Part shown: one piece after another, positions 16,888 to 24,714 of the stretch
Numbering within the stretch: position 1 is the first letter of the stretch
Layout of the letters: every line of letters begins with the position of its first letter
Assembly: GCA_938009115.1 (NCBI GenBank)
Contig: CALLHZ010000065.1
Location: 1-26,960, forward strand
Direction of reading: 5' to 3'
DNA: 26,960 nt
Source: an uncultured Clostridia bacterium
Lineage (GTDB): Bacteria; Bacillota; Clostridia; Peptostreptococcales; Anaerovoracaceae
The notes under the pieces: generated by a model
Seen by the model: the letters and a program-made list of their open reading frames with translations, nothing else
What the model was told of the DNA's origin: nothing
The model's database searches: none
Position numbers and translations under genes: made by a program

Positions 16888-17320
16888 ACCCCAATTCTTC
16901 CAAAAGTTCAATAGTCTTTACTACGATATTGGGACAGACATCGCGAAACAATCCCATTTCCGCGGCCATCCGGCGGTTGTCTCCGACAGAGGTGTCGATG
17001 CCGAGCAAAGCTCTGCATGTGATCTCGCCGTGCAATTCCATGAAGCGCCGGGACAGCTCCGCTGCTTTCTCGTCGCATACGGCCCGGGCTTCCGGCGGAT
17101 CTTCCTGCGAAGTCCCGTATTTAAAGCCCGACACCAGGAGCCCGCCGACCAGAGCGCCGCAGGCCTCCCCTGCCCGCAGGCCTCCGCCCAGCGGCCGGGC
17201 CATGCGGAGTCCCTCCGCCAGTGGAATTCCTAGCGCCTCACAAAAACTTCCGACGATTTTCTGGGCGCAATTCAGCGTCCCATCGCCGATGATGTCATTA
17301 TTTCTCTCATATGATTCCAT
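16868..17320 (-). CDS. C_GCAxxG_C_C family putative redox protein
   Basis: 150 residues with the conserved small-protein pattern: N-C18-A-Q, F-C27, G-G-G-L-R-A-G-E-A-C54-G-A-L-V-G-G, then C82, C102 (I-T-C-R-A-L-L-G) and C129 (D-V-C-P-N). This matches the C_GCAxxG_C_C family (putative redox-active proteins of anaerobes), whose biochemical role is unproven. No signal peptide or membrane segment. Start ATG 17320 with AGGA about 7 nt upstream; the promoter is at 17361-17389. It is the first gene of a three-gene unit with the RND adaptor and pump, overlapping the adaptor start, which is an unexpected partner. Family call firm, function unknown. Confidence 0.85.
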   Translation of the reverse strand: MESYERNNDIIGDGTLNCAQKIVGSFCEALGIPLAEGLRMARPLGGGLRAGEACGALVGGLLVSGFKYGTSQEDPPEARAVCDEKAAELSRRFMELHGEITCRALLGIDTSVGDNRRMAAEMGLFRDVCPNIVVKTIELLEELGYGDGKR

Positions 17321-17343
17321 GCTTCATCCTGCCTTGATTCAAT

Positions 17344-17357
17344 CATTTGTACAAGTG
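17344..17357. promoter_or_regulatory. Candidate operator palindrome CATTTGTACAAGTG
   Basis: A 14-bp palindrome with a single mismatched pair, centred on TTGTACAA and placed just downstream of the RND-operon -10, where a bound repressor would block initiation. MarR- and TetR-type regulators of efflux pumps often use sites of this size. No regulator gene lies next to it. Confidence 0.45.
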
Positions 17358-17360
17358 AAT

Positions 17361-17389
17361 ATTATACTGCAATAGACTTGCTTTTGCAA
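17361..17389 (-). promoter_or_regulatory. Promoter of the C_GCAxxG_C_C/RND operon
   Basis: Minus-strand -35 TTGCAA (17384-17389) and perfect -10 TATAAT (17361-17366) with a 17-bp spacer, about 40 nt before the ATG at 17320. It is back to back with the plus-strand promoter of the lipid kinase gene. Confidence 0.75.
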
Positions 17390-17406
17390 GAAAAGCACAT
17401 TATACT
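17378..17406 (+). promoter_or_regulatory. Candidate promoter of the lipid kinase-LysE unit
   Basis: Plus-strand -35 TTGCTT (17378-17383) and -10 TATACT (17401-17406), 17 bp apart, about 45 nt before the kinase start. The -35 is adjacent to that of the divergent RND promoter. Confidence 0.55.
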
Positions 17407-17455
17407 GGTAATTCCGGAAGGCTGTTTTTCAGGAGCTCCGGAAGGACGAATGGCC

Positions 17456-18343
17456 ATGAAAAATCTTCTCATCATCATCAACCCGGTCGCAGGCAAATTG
17501 CTGGCCCGAACAGAGATGTTCGGGATCATTGACGTGTTTTGCAGAGCGGGATATACGGTCACGACTGCCATTACGCAATATGCGGGGCACGGCGTTGAAC
17601 TCGCCGGACGGGCTGCTTCCGATGGTCACCACATCGTCGTGTGCTGCGGGGGCGACGGAACGCTGAACGAGGTCATCACCGGCCTTCTGCAATCGGAAGA
17701 GCCCCTTCCCATCGGCTATATTCCGACCGGAAGCACTAACGATTTCGCCAGAACGCTTCAGCTTTCCCCCTACCCGGTGAAAGCTGCCCAGGCCATTGCG
17801 GAAGGCGCGCCCCGCATTATCGACATAGGGTGCTTTAACGAAGAGCGCTACTTCAGCTATATCGCCTCCTTCGGGGCCTTTACCGCTGCTTCCTACAGAG
17901 CGCCTCAGGAGATCAAAAATACCCTGGGTCCGATGGCCTATGTGCTGGAAGGTGTTCGCGACATTGCGCATATCAAGCCATACCATGTTCGCGTCCGGAC
18001 CGAATCCCGGTGCTACATGGGCGATTATGTGTTCTGTTCCGTCACCAACAGTACCTCCGTCGCAGGGATCGTGAAACTCAAAAAATCTATCGTAGACCTG
18101 GAAGACGGGCTTTTCGAGGTGATCATGGTCCGCACGCCGAAAACTCCTTTGGATCTGAACCGGATCCTGACGGGAATCGCCAATGCCAGCTTCGACAATG
18201 ATATGTTCGAATTCTATAAAGCCAATGAACTGGAATTCCAAATGCCGGAAAACGTTAACTGGTCACTGGACGGTGAAAAAGCCGAAGGCGGTGAGCGGGT
18301 GCTCATCCGCAACCTTCCCCACTCTCTTACAATTTATTGCTGA
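17456..18343 (+). CDS. YegS/DgkB-type lipid kinase (diacylglycerol kinase catalytic domain)
   Basis: 295 residues from ATG 17456. An in-frame ATG lies 6 nt upstream, but GGAAGGA is better spaced for 17456, which gives the usual M-K-N-L-L-I-I-I-N-P-V-A-G start. Catalytic landmarks: G65-G-D-G-T69 in C-C-G-G-D-G-T-L-N-E-V (ATP binding) and T-G-S-T-N-D-F-A-R-T at about 91-100. The C-terminal half carries the beta-rich lipid kinase domain. The family transfers ATP phosphate to diacylglycerol or related lipids at the membrane face and serves phospholipid turnover; sphingosine-kinase-like relatives are the alternative. It is divergent from the RND operon and 33 nt before the LysE gene. Confidence 0.9.
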   Translation: MKNLLIIINPVAGKLLARTEMFGIIDVFCRAGYTVTTAITQYAGHGVELAGRAASDGHHIVVCCGGDGTLNEVITGLLQSEEPLPIGYIPTGSTNDFARTLQLSPYPVKAAQAIAEGAPRIIDIGCFNEERYFSYIASFGAFTAASYRAPQEIKNTLGPMAYVLEGVRDIAHIKPYHVRVRTESRCYMGDYVFCSVTNSTSVAGIVKLKKSIVDLEDGLFEVIMVRTPKTPLDLNRILTGIANASFDNDMFEFYKANELEFQMPENVNWSLDGEKAEGGERVLIRNLPHSLTIYC

Positions 18344-18376
18344 TCGATCCATCATAATCAGGAGGTTAGAGGTTAT

Positions 18377-18985
18377 ATGTATTTTCTGCAGGGACTGACC
18401 ATGGGATTGGCCTATGTGGCGCCGATCGGAATGCAAAATATGTTCGTGATCAATACCGCCCTTACCCAAAGCCGGCGCCGGGCCTATCTGACAGCGCTGA
18501 TCATCATTTTTTTTGATATTACACTGGCCCTCGCATGCTATTTCGGTATTGGTGCAGTGATCGAACGCTCCAGGCTTATCGAAATGGCGGTTCTCCTGGT
18601 CGGAAGCCTTGTCGTTATATGGATCGGCATCGGACTGCTTCGAAGCAAAGGCGAAATAAAAGAAGGCGCTAATGTGGATATTCCGCTGTTGAAGGTCGTC
18701 ACTTCCGCCTGTGTCGTCACTTGGTTCAACCCTCAGGCCATCATCGACGGATCCCTTTTTATCGGCGCCACACGGGCTACGTTGCCGGAGGGTGTGGACG
18801 TACAGTTCATATTGGGCTTCATGGCCGCGTCGGCGCTTTGGTTTACCGGACTTACAACAGTGATCACGCTGTTCAGCGCAAAAATCACCCCGAAGGTCTT
18901 ACGGGCCATCAATATCCTCTGCGGATCGGTCATTGTATTCTACGGCTTCAAATTAGGCTACAGCTTCATCGAAAAATTCCTTTAG
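18377..18985 (+). CDS. LysE/ArgO-type amino acid exporter
   Basis: 202 residues and almost entirely hydrophobic, with about six predicted membrane segments (near 1-25, 38-60, 68-88, 110-130, 145-165 and 175-198). Signature segments of the LysE family are P-I-G-M-Q-N-M-F-V-I-N at the end of the first helix and T-W-F-N-P-Q-A-I-I-D-G in the middle. These are characteristic of LysE and ArgO exporters of basic amino acids rather than the RhtB branch. The ribosome site is AGAGG 4 nt before, or AGGAGG 11 nt before, the ATG. It is co-directional with the lipid kinase and ends just before a strong terminator. Likely role: export of excess lysine, arginine or a related amino acid when peptides are abundant. 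Confidence 0.9.
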   Translation: MYFLQGLTMGLAYVAPIGMQNMFVINTALTQSRRRAYLTALIIIFFDITLALACYFGIGAVIERSRLIEMAVLLVGSLVVIWIGIGLLRSKGEIKEGANVDIPLLKVVTSACVVTWFNPQAIIDGSLFIGATRATLPEGVDVQFILGFMAASALWFTGLTTVITLFSAKITPKVLRAINILCGSVIVFYGFKLGYSFIEKFL

Positions 18986-19015
18986 CGCCACTTCGGCTTT
19001 TGACTCGGAACAAAC

Positions 19016-19046
19016 ACAAGGCCCCCGGTTTTCGGGGGCCTTGTTC
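19016..19046. terminator. Bidirectional intrinsic terminator
   Basis: A perfect 12-bp stem (ACAAGGCCCCCG at 19016-19027, CGGGGGCCTTGT at 19033-19044) with loop GTTTT, followed by TTC on the plus strand and by TGTTTGTT on the minus strand. It sits between the LysE stop (18985) and the permease stop (19070) of two converging units and should end both. Confidence 0.85.
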
Positions 19047-19069
19047 TATGTACATGTGTTTTGATTGAT

Positions 19070-20590
19070 CTATTGGGCCTGTCCGGCGCTTTCCGCAGGC
19101 AATGCTGCAGGGCGCGGCAGCGCTGTGCCCGCGCCGGCATCCTTGCCGAATTTCGGCTTTGCTTTCCACGCGTGCATGGCCAGAGAGAGCGCGATGACTC
19201 CATAGCAGATGAATACACGGAAGTATTCGCCGATAAGCGCGCTGCCGAACATAGTGCTGGCCGACAATGGCGCGACGACAAACAGCGTATGGAACAGGAA
19301 TACGCCCAGGATCGCCTGCTTGTTGTTGGCCTGCTGTACACTGGCGCCGCCAACAAGAAGGGCTGCGATGGCATATTGTCCGCACATCGTATGAGCACCG
19401 TAGGTTGCAAAGGTGCCCAGATTCTGCAGATAGATGATCTGCCCCCAGGCAGCCAGCGTAGTAGACATGCACATGGCAATGATCCGGGTGCGGTTCACAT
19501 TGATTCCGGCAGCATTGGCCACGGTGCGGCTCTGTCCGACCGTTCTCATGTCCTGCCCCATCTTCGTGCTCAGAAGCCAGCTGTTGAATACGCACAGCAA
19601 AGCGATCAGGGCGTAGGTCATGACCGGAAGGTGCACGGCCCAGAGGATATTCTGGATCGCAGGTACGAGAGAAAGGCCCAGGACCGCCGCCGCAAGCAAC
19701 GACATGGTCAGATTTCTCTTTCGGAACGCTTCGTCTTCTTTCTTCGTTTTGACAACGAAGACACGATACAGACCCAAAAGGGCTACCAATCCGGCAAGGG
19801 CCGGAACACCTTTGGACAGCTGAAGCCGGTCCGTAGCCATAAATGTATTGACAAAAGGTATAAATGTCAGGGCAAAAGCAGTCGCGGCGGCAATCAGACG
19901 GTCCTTCTGCAGCGGGGTCTGCAAATTTGCAGACTTTCTGCGATTCAGCACCCACAACAGAACGGACACGATGCAGTAGATCACCGCAAAGCCCCGAACA
20001 ACCGAAAGCATGCTGATCGTGTCGATGGTGTACTTGAGATTCCCTGTCAGGTCGATGGTATTTTTGACCCCGGTCCCACCGGCGATGATCATCGTCGGGT
20101 TGTCCATGGGGATCACGCCCCCGATCAGAAACAGGAAGACAAATTGATATAATCCATCCGCAAAATAGGCCAGGATTAGGCCAGTGATCATCTCCGCGCC
20201 TTTAGTCTTGTTATAGAGCTTCCCGACCATCCAGCCGAACAGGATCGCTACGGGAGTGGCCAGCAGTACGCAGATAAACAGTCCTTTCAGGCCGGTAAAG
20301 CCCCAGTAGACTGTCCAGAATATAGCTACCTGAGCCGCCATAGCCCCTACGACGATACCGAAGTTCAGGCCCAGACCGGCTAAGACAGGGATGATGAGCG
20401 CAAGGACCAAAAAGGTGTTGCGTCCGAAGCGCGTGAATACCTCGACCACTGTATAAGAAGCCGGTTTTCCCGTAGTAAGGATGCCGAAAGTACACAGCAC
20501 CACAAACATGAGTACGACTTTGTTCGCATACAATGCCTTCAATCCGGATACGCTGCGGTCTTTCAAGTATAACAGGTAATCATTCTTCAT
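19070..20590 (-). CDS. ABC transporter permease (BPD_transp_2 type), large subunit
   Basis: 506 residues from ATG 20590 (GGGAGG about 7 nt upstream); the longer frame would run into the preceding permease gene. Multiple hydrophobic segments are seen, with the family landmarks L-G-L-N-F-G-I-V-V-G-A in the first half and A-N-A-A-G-I-N-V-N-R-T-R-I-I-A-M in the second. This is the ribose/branched-chain/nucleoside permease fold. It has an N-terminal extension and a central insertion of charged residues (about 270-290), so it is longer than the usual 300-360 residues. It overlaps the other permease by 11 nt and is the last gene of the importer operon, ended by the terminator at 19016-19046. Confidence 0.9.
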   Translation of the reverse strand: MKNDYLLYLKDRSVSGLKALYANKVVLMFVVLCTFGILTTGKPASYTVVEVFTRFGRNTFLVLALIIPVLAGLGLNFGIVVGAMAAQVAIFWTVYWGFTGLKGLFICVLLATPVAILFGWMVGKLYNKTKGAEMITGLILAYFADGLYQFVFLFLIGGVIPMDNPTMIIAGGTGVKNTIDLTGNLKYTIDTISMLSVVRGFAVIYCIVSVLLWVLNRRKSANLQTPLQKDRLIAAATAFALTFIPFVNTFMATDRLQLSKGVPALAGLVALLGLYRVFVVKTKKEDEAFRKRNLTMSLLAAAVLGLSLVPAIQNILWAVHLPVMTYALIALLCVFNSWLLSTKMGQDMRTVGQSRTVANAAGINVNRTRIIAMCMSTTLAAWGQIIYLQNLGTFATYGAHTMCGQYAIAALLVGGASVQQANNKQAILGVFLFHTLFVVAPLSASTMFGSALIGEYFRVFICYGVIALSLAMHAWKAKPKFGKDAGAGTALPRPAALPAESAGQAQ

Positions 20591-21662
20591 TGGAGGCACC
20601 TCCCTTCGCTTTGGTAAGAGCATAAATGATGATGCCGTTGGATATGATGATGCGCATGATATCCGAAAGGTCCGTGCCGACAAACAGTTTATTGGCGACG
20701 GGAAGAGCGATCACCAGGATGCCTTGGAACAGAAAAGTACCTATGACCACATTGCTGATCCTTGCCTGGACCGTGCTGGCCCCGCCGATCAGGACTGCCG
20801 CAACACAGGCAAAGCCCATCATCAGGGGCGCATTATACATCTGCAGGAATCCAAAGGCCTGGGCATAAGTGATGATGCCGATGGCGCCAAGAGCGGTGGA
20901 AACAGCTGTTCCCAAAATGCGCATTTTGTCAACGTTGATCCCGCTGGCTCTGGCGAAAACCGGATTAGCTCCGGCAGCGCTCATTGCCTTTCCTGTCTTG
21001 CTCTTCATGAACAGGTATACGACAAAGCACATTGCAAAGAAGAAGACCAGCAGTCCGGTGGGCACATACATTCCCGTATCGCCCTCACCGTAAAGATAGA
21101 ATCCGCCGGTCCTGTTCAGCAGTTCGCCAAAGCTGGAGGCCAGGTTGATCGTGTTACGAGCTCCTTCGCCGGCGATCGGCCAGTTGATTTCACCGCTGCG
21201 GAAAGGCAGCGTAACCCACCAAATGTTCATAAATGCGATGGCGGAAAATCCAACATAGGTGGATACGGTCATCTCTGACCCCTTGACACGGTTCAACAGC
21301 AATCCGTATCCTGCACCGACCAGTCCGGCCACTAACGCGCTGATCAGCATAGCTGCGGCGATGGCGCCCCAGGGGCCGATGGAGGCGGTCAGGTTAAATT
21401 CGATCACCAGCAAAGATCCCAGCAAGCCGGAGACAATACCCAGGCTGACGCCGAAGTTGGGGCCGATGCCGCATTGGATGGCAGGGACCATGGCAAGGAC
21501 CAGCACACCGAACATGCCCCAGCGGCGCAGGACGCTGCCGAAGAGTGCCGGAAGCCCTAAACCAAAATGGTATGCGCCAAAGACTACCAGAAGAAAGAAA
21601 GCGAATATGATGATGCGCGGCAGTCCGATCGCTTTGATCACTTGAGAAAACTTGTCTTTCAC
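20580..21662 (-). CDS. ABC transporter permease (BPD_transp_2 type), small subunit
   Basis: 360 residues with about nine or ten hydrophobic segments and the paired landmarks I-G-P-N-F-G-V-S-L-G-I and A-N-P-V-F-A-R-A-S-G-I-N-V-D-K-M. This is the permease type of BmpA/RbsC-like importers. The start is GTG at 21662; it overlaps the ATPase stop in a GTGA and has AAGGGGG upstream. It forms a heterodimeric channel with the larger permease. The substrate is not evident from sequence; nucleosides, sugars and amino acid derivatives are all carried by this superfamily. Confidence 0.92.
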   Translation of the reverse strand: MKDKFSQVIKAIGLPRIIIFAFFLLVVFGAYHFGLGLPALFGSVLRRWGMFGVLVLAMVPAIQCGIGPNFGVSLGIVSGLLGSLLVIEFNLTASIGPWGAIAAAMLISALVAGLVGAGYGLLLNRVKGSEMTVSTYVGFSAIAFMNIWWVTLPFRSGEINWPIAGEGARNTINLASSFGELLNRTGGFYLYGEGDTGMYVPTGLLVFFFAMCFVVYLFMKSKTGKAMSAAGANPVFARASGINVDKMRILGTAVSTALGAIGIITYAQAFGFLQMYNAPLMMGFACVAAVLIGGASTVQARISNVVIGTFLFQGILVIALPVANKLFVGTDLSDIMRIIISNGIIIYALTKAKGGASNEE

Positions 21663-23257
21663 GATTGTTTTCCCCCTTCCTTGTAACCCGCCATGGCAAG
21701 CCCGAAGGCGGCGTCCGAATCGTCTGGATTCATGATCCTTGCGACTTTTCCTTCTGAGACGATGGCGATCCTGTCGCAGATGCTTCTCAATTCATTCAGT
21801 TCCGAACTCACAACAACGACGGTCATGCCTTCTTTGCGGTTCAGCATGGCCAGGAGTTCGATCACCAGCTTTTTTGCGCCGATATCAATGCCTCGCGTCG
21901 GCTCGGACACGATGAGCAGCTTCGGGTTCAGCGCCAGCGCCCGGGCAAGACATACCTTTTGCTGGTTGCCTCCGGAAAGCGCGCCCACCCGCTGTGCGGC
22001 GCTGGTGCAGCGGATATCCAGCTGACGAATCATTTCGTTCGCATGAAGCCTGCCGCTTTTCCCGTCGTACAGCTTGCCGACACCGATGCTCTTCAGGAAC
22101 GATCCTTTGATCTGCATGGCGGTGAATGTGATATTGTGTTCGATGGATTCTTCAAGAAGAAGTCCCACACCGCGCCGGTCCTCCGAAACAAACCCGATGC
22201 CTTTTTTCAATGCGTCTCCGAGCTTGGACGGATCGATGGCCATGCCGTCCAGAACGATTTCGCCTTCGGCGTCATACAAGCCCATAACTCCGTTGGGAAT
22301 TCCAAGCTTTCCCTGACCGGCCAAGCCGCCGATACCGAATATCTCACCTCTTCGGATACTTAAATCGATCCCTTTGACTTTTTCGCCCGGCATATCGACA
22401 TAATAGTCCTTCAGGCTGAGAATGATATCCTCATCGTTCAGGATCCGCTGGTCCTCGCTGTCATCCAGCAGCTTTTCCACTTTTCTGCCGATCATCAGCT
22501 CGGCGATCTCCACGGCGCTTGTATCCTTCGTATCCAGCCTTTTTACAAACTGGCCGTCCCGCAGGATCGTCATACTGTCGGTCACTGCGATCACCTCATC
22601 CAGCCGGTGGGTGATGAAAACGATGGCGATCCCCTGAGAGGCAATGACACGCATGGCCTCCAAAAGCTTGTCGGCTTCGCTTTCCGTGAGCACCGCCGTG
22701 GGCTCGTCGAATATCAGCAGCTTGATCCCGGTTTTATCGATTTCCCGCGCAATTTCTATAAATTGCATGTAACCGACCGGCAATCCTTTGACTTTAACGT
22801 ACTCTTCTATGTTAAGTCCGATGGTATCCAGCGCTTTTCTGGCATCTTTGCGCATGGAATCCGTGTCCAGCTTTTCCAGCGTTTTCCCAAAGATACGGCT
22901 TGCGATACCTGGTGTCGTCTTTTCGCGCCCTATTTTAATATTTTCCGTTACAGTGAATCCAGGGATCAGCATGAATTCCTGATGAACCATTCCGATGCCC
23001 AATTCCATGGCTTTCTGGGGATTGTCGATCGTAACGGCTGTTCCGTCCACCTCTATGGTGCCGGAAAATCCGCCTGTATTATGTATAACGGGCATCCCGA
23101 ACAACACGTTCATCAACGTGGACTTCCCTGCTCCGTTTTCACCCATCAGGGCATGGATCTCGCCCGGACGGACGGACAGGTTCACGTCATTGAGCACGCG
23201 ATTGCCAAAATACTCTTTGGTGATGCCCCCCATTTTCAGTACATATTGGGAACTCAT
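21659..23257 (-). CDS. Sugar/nucleoside-type ABC transporter ATPase with two nucleotide-binding domains
   Basis: 532 residues from ATG 23257 (AGGAGG upstream; a GTG at 23281 is less likely). Domain 1 has a perfect Walker A (G-E-N-G-A-G-K-S-T, residues 39-47) and Walker B L-L-I-F-D-E-P-T-A, but a degenerate signature (P-V-G-Y-M-Q-F). Domain 2 has a weakened Walker A (G-L-A-G-Q-G-K-L) but an intact L-S-G-G-N-Q-Q signature and L-L-I-V-S-E-P-T-R-G-I-D. Pairing domain 1 Walker A with domain 2 signature leaves one good ATP site, as known for asymmetric importers of this class. It powers the two permeases downstream and is separated from the binding-protein gene by 157 nt. Confidence 0.94.
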   Translation of the reverse strand: MSSQYVLKMGGITKEYFGNRVLNDVNLSVRPGEIHALMGENGAGKSTLMNVLFGMPVIHNTGGFSGTIEVDGTAVTIDNPQKAMELGIGMVHQEFMLIPGFTVTENIKIGREKTTPGIASRIFGKTLEKLDTDSMRKDARKALDTIGLNIEEYVKVKGLPVGYMQFIEIAREIDKTGIKLLIFDEPTAVLTESEADKLLEAMRVIASQGIAIVFITHRLDEVIAVTDSMTILRDGQFVKRLDTKDTSAVEIAELMIGRKVEKLLDDSEDQRILNDEDIILSLKDYYVDMPGEKVKGIDLSIRRGEIFGIGGLAGQGKLGIPNGVMGLYDAEGEIVLDGMAIDPSKLGDALKKGIGFVSEDRRGVGLLLEESIEHNITFTAMQIKGSFLKSIGVGKLYDGKSGRLHANEMIRQLDIRCTSAAQRVGALSGGNQQKVCLARALALNPKLLIVSEPTRGIDIGAKKLVIELLAMLNRKEGMTVVVVSSELNELRSICDRIAIVSEGKVARIMNPDDSDAAFGLAMAGYKEGGKQS

Positions 23258-23281
23258 AGGCCTCCCAATCCTCCTTTCCAC

Positions 23282-23302
23282 GTCGACGCCGGATGCGCCG
23301 AC
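23282..23302 (-). other. Small hairpin just upstream of the ATPase ribosome site
   Basis: Imperfect 8-bp inverted repeat (GTCGACGC / GCGCCGAC, one mismatch) with a 5-nt loop, ending close to the AAGGAGG that precedes the ATPase start. It may shape translation initiation of the transporter genes. Functional role unproven. Confidence 0.3.
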
Positions 23303-23335
23303 GAAGTGGGATAACGTCCAAATTACTTACAGTCA

Positions 23336-23369
23336 GAAAGTGCCTACAGTGTTACCCGTAGGCACTTTC
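23336..23369 (-). other. Strong hairpin between binding-protein and ATPase genes
   Basis: Perfect 12-bp inverted repeat (GAAAGTGCCTAC 23336-23347, GTAGGCACTTTC 23358-23369) with a 10-nt loop, 45 nt after the lipoprotein stop. Without a clear T run it is likely a partial terminator or a 3'-end stabiliser, which would let the binding protein be made in excess over the membrane subunits, as is common in ABC importers. Confidence 0.65.
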
Positions 23370-23414
23370 ATCTGATTTAGTTAAATACTGTCGCTGATCA
23401 AGTCGTCTCTATGA

Positions 23415-24545
23415 CTAAAAATCATAGAACGGGCAGAGCAGCATGTAGAAGTTGTCCAGCTCGCCGGCTGCTTCATCAACAAAGTTACTGATGGAAACAG
23501 TTTCACCGCCGATAGCCTTGATTTTCTCGAACAGGACTTCTTCGTCCAGCGCGGCTGCAGTCTCGCCTTCGCAGAATGCGATGGCATATTCAACGCCGGC
23601 TTCGATCATCAGCATATTGACGGGGATCGCCCATGTGGACATCCGTCCGGTATTTCCATATTCGGCAACCTTCGCTTTGATGGCTTCGAGCATCCAGGCA
23701 ACGTCGCCCTCATGACCGGCTACGTCGATGCCGAATGCTGCCGGATATCCGTGATACGGAGAAGGACAGCACTGCTGCGGGAAGATCGCTTTCTGCTCGG
23801 CAACCGTACGGATCAGCGGTTCCTGCATTGCGCAGTTCGTGCTGAAGAATGCGGTGTTGGGACCATATTCCGCTACAAGAGCAGGAACGTTTTCGATGAT
23901 CCACTGCTGTGCGCCGGAAACGCCTGCATCGCCTGTGGGATCGGGTGCGGTCGCTTCAACATATTCGATGCCCAGTTCTTCGCAGGTGGAGATAAAGAGC
24001 TCTCTGCGGGCTGCGATGGTGGCATAGGACAGGTGGCGAGCGAAGGAAACATGTACAAAAGTCTCAGCTCCCTGCTTGGCGGCCTGTTCGATGACAGCGG
24101 TACCCATGGAGATTTCGTCCACGAGCATGCAGATATCGGCCTTGCTTGCGATGGTTGCGGGATCTTCAGCAACAACGCCTGCGATGAACAGCATATCGGG
24201 GCGGGTCTCTCTGACCTTGTCGATGGCTGCTGCGGCGCCGGGCACTGCCTGGACAAACACGATCGCCTTGACTTCGGGGTCGCTGGCAAGTCCGACGACC
24301 TGTGCGATGGTCGCTTCGGTTTCAGTCGAGAAATTGTCCGGATACGTTGCGGTGACGATCATGTCGCCATACTTCGCTTTGGCATTCTGGGCAGCCTGGT
24401 ATTCCTCTTCGCCCTGAGAAACCGTTCCGGTGATGATGCCGATTTTATAGGCATTCTCTTCTGCGACTTCTCCGCCGCCGCCGCATGCGGCAAAGCAACC
24501 CATGATGAGCGCCAGCGCAAGCAGCAAGCTTACTAATTTTCTCAT
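23415..24545 (-). CDS. DUF3798-family substrate-binding lipoprotein of the ABC importer
   Basis: 376 residues, start ATG 24545 with GGAGGT 8 nt upstream. The N-terminus is a lipoprotein signal (M-R-K, then a Leu/Ala-rich core) ending in A-A-C21-G-G-G-G, so Cys21 is the probable lipid anchor. The mature part resembles the DUF3798 family: Y-K-I-G-I-I-T-G-T-V-S-Q-G-E-E-E near the start, and alternating beta-alpha segments typical of periplasmic-binding folds. It contains several cysteines (for example Q-Q-C-C-P-S-P-Y-H-G). It is followed by the ATPase and two permeases, so it is the capture protein outside the membrane. The ligand is unknown for this family as far as I can recall; purine- or sugar-like ligands are possible because the partners are of the BmpA type. 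Confidence 0.85.
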   Translation of the reverse strand: MRKLVSLLLALALIMGCFAACGGGGEVAEENAYKIGIITGTVSQGEEEYQAAQNAKAKYGDMIVTATYPDNFSTETEATIAQVVGLASDPEVKAIVFVQAVPGAAAAIDKVRETRPDMLFIAGVVAEDPATIASKADICMLVDEISMGTAVIEQAAKQGAETFVHVSFARHLSYATIAARRELFISTCEELGIEYVEATAPDPTGDAGVSGAQQWIIENVPALVAEYGPNTAFFSTNCAMQEPLIRTVAEQKAIFPQQCCPSPYHGYPAAFGIDVAGHEGDVAWMLEAIKAKVAEYGNTGRMSTWAIPVNMLMIEAGVEYAIAFCEGETAAALDEEVLFEKIKAIGGETVSISNFVDEAAGELDNFYMLLCPFYDF

Positions 24546-24627
24546 TTTTGTTTACCTCCAAAAATTTCATGATTCCGTCGGAGCGATGCTTATGTTAGAC
24601 TACTGTCTCCGACAACTCAGCGGTGTC

Positions 24628-24657
24628 ATTTTACCATACCGTGAAAGAATGATGCAA
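24628..24657 (-). promoter_or_regulatory. Promoter of the DUF3798 importer operon
   Basis: Minus-strand -35 TTGCAT (24652-24657) and -10 TAAAAT (24628-24633), spacer 18 bp, giving a leader of about 75 nt. The leader holds a 7-bp inverted repeat (24577-24583 with 24607-24613) that matches no riboswitch I recognise. Confidence 0.55.
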
Positions 24658-24664
24658 CAAAAAC

Positions 24665-24681
24665 TTAACACACTCTTAACA
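24665..24681. promoter_or_regulatory. Paired TTAACA direct repeats (PhoP-box-like)
   Basis: TTAACA-N5-TTAACA on the plus strand, an 11-bp period, 7 nt upstream of the -35 of the importer promoter. The sequence and spacing equal the repeats recognised by Bacillus PhoP, but two short A/T-rich repeats can occur by chance. Confidence 0.35.
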
Positions 24682-24714
24682 ATCCCGTCACAGCATCTTC
24701 ATGATCGTCTTCGA

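Noticed and set aside
24546..24627. Riboswitch in the leader of the importer operon
   Set aside because: Only a 7-bp inverted repeat with a 23-nt loop is visible; no conserved aptamer sequence was recognised.
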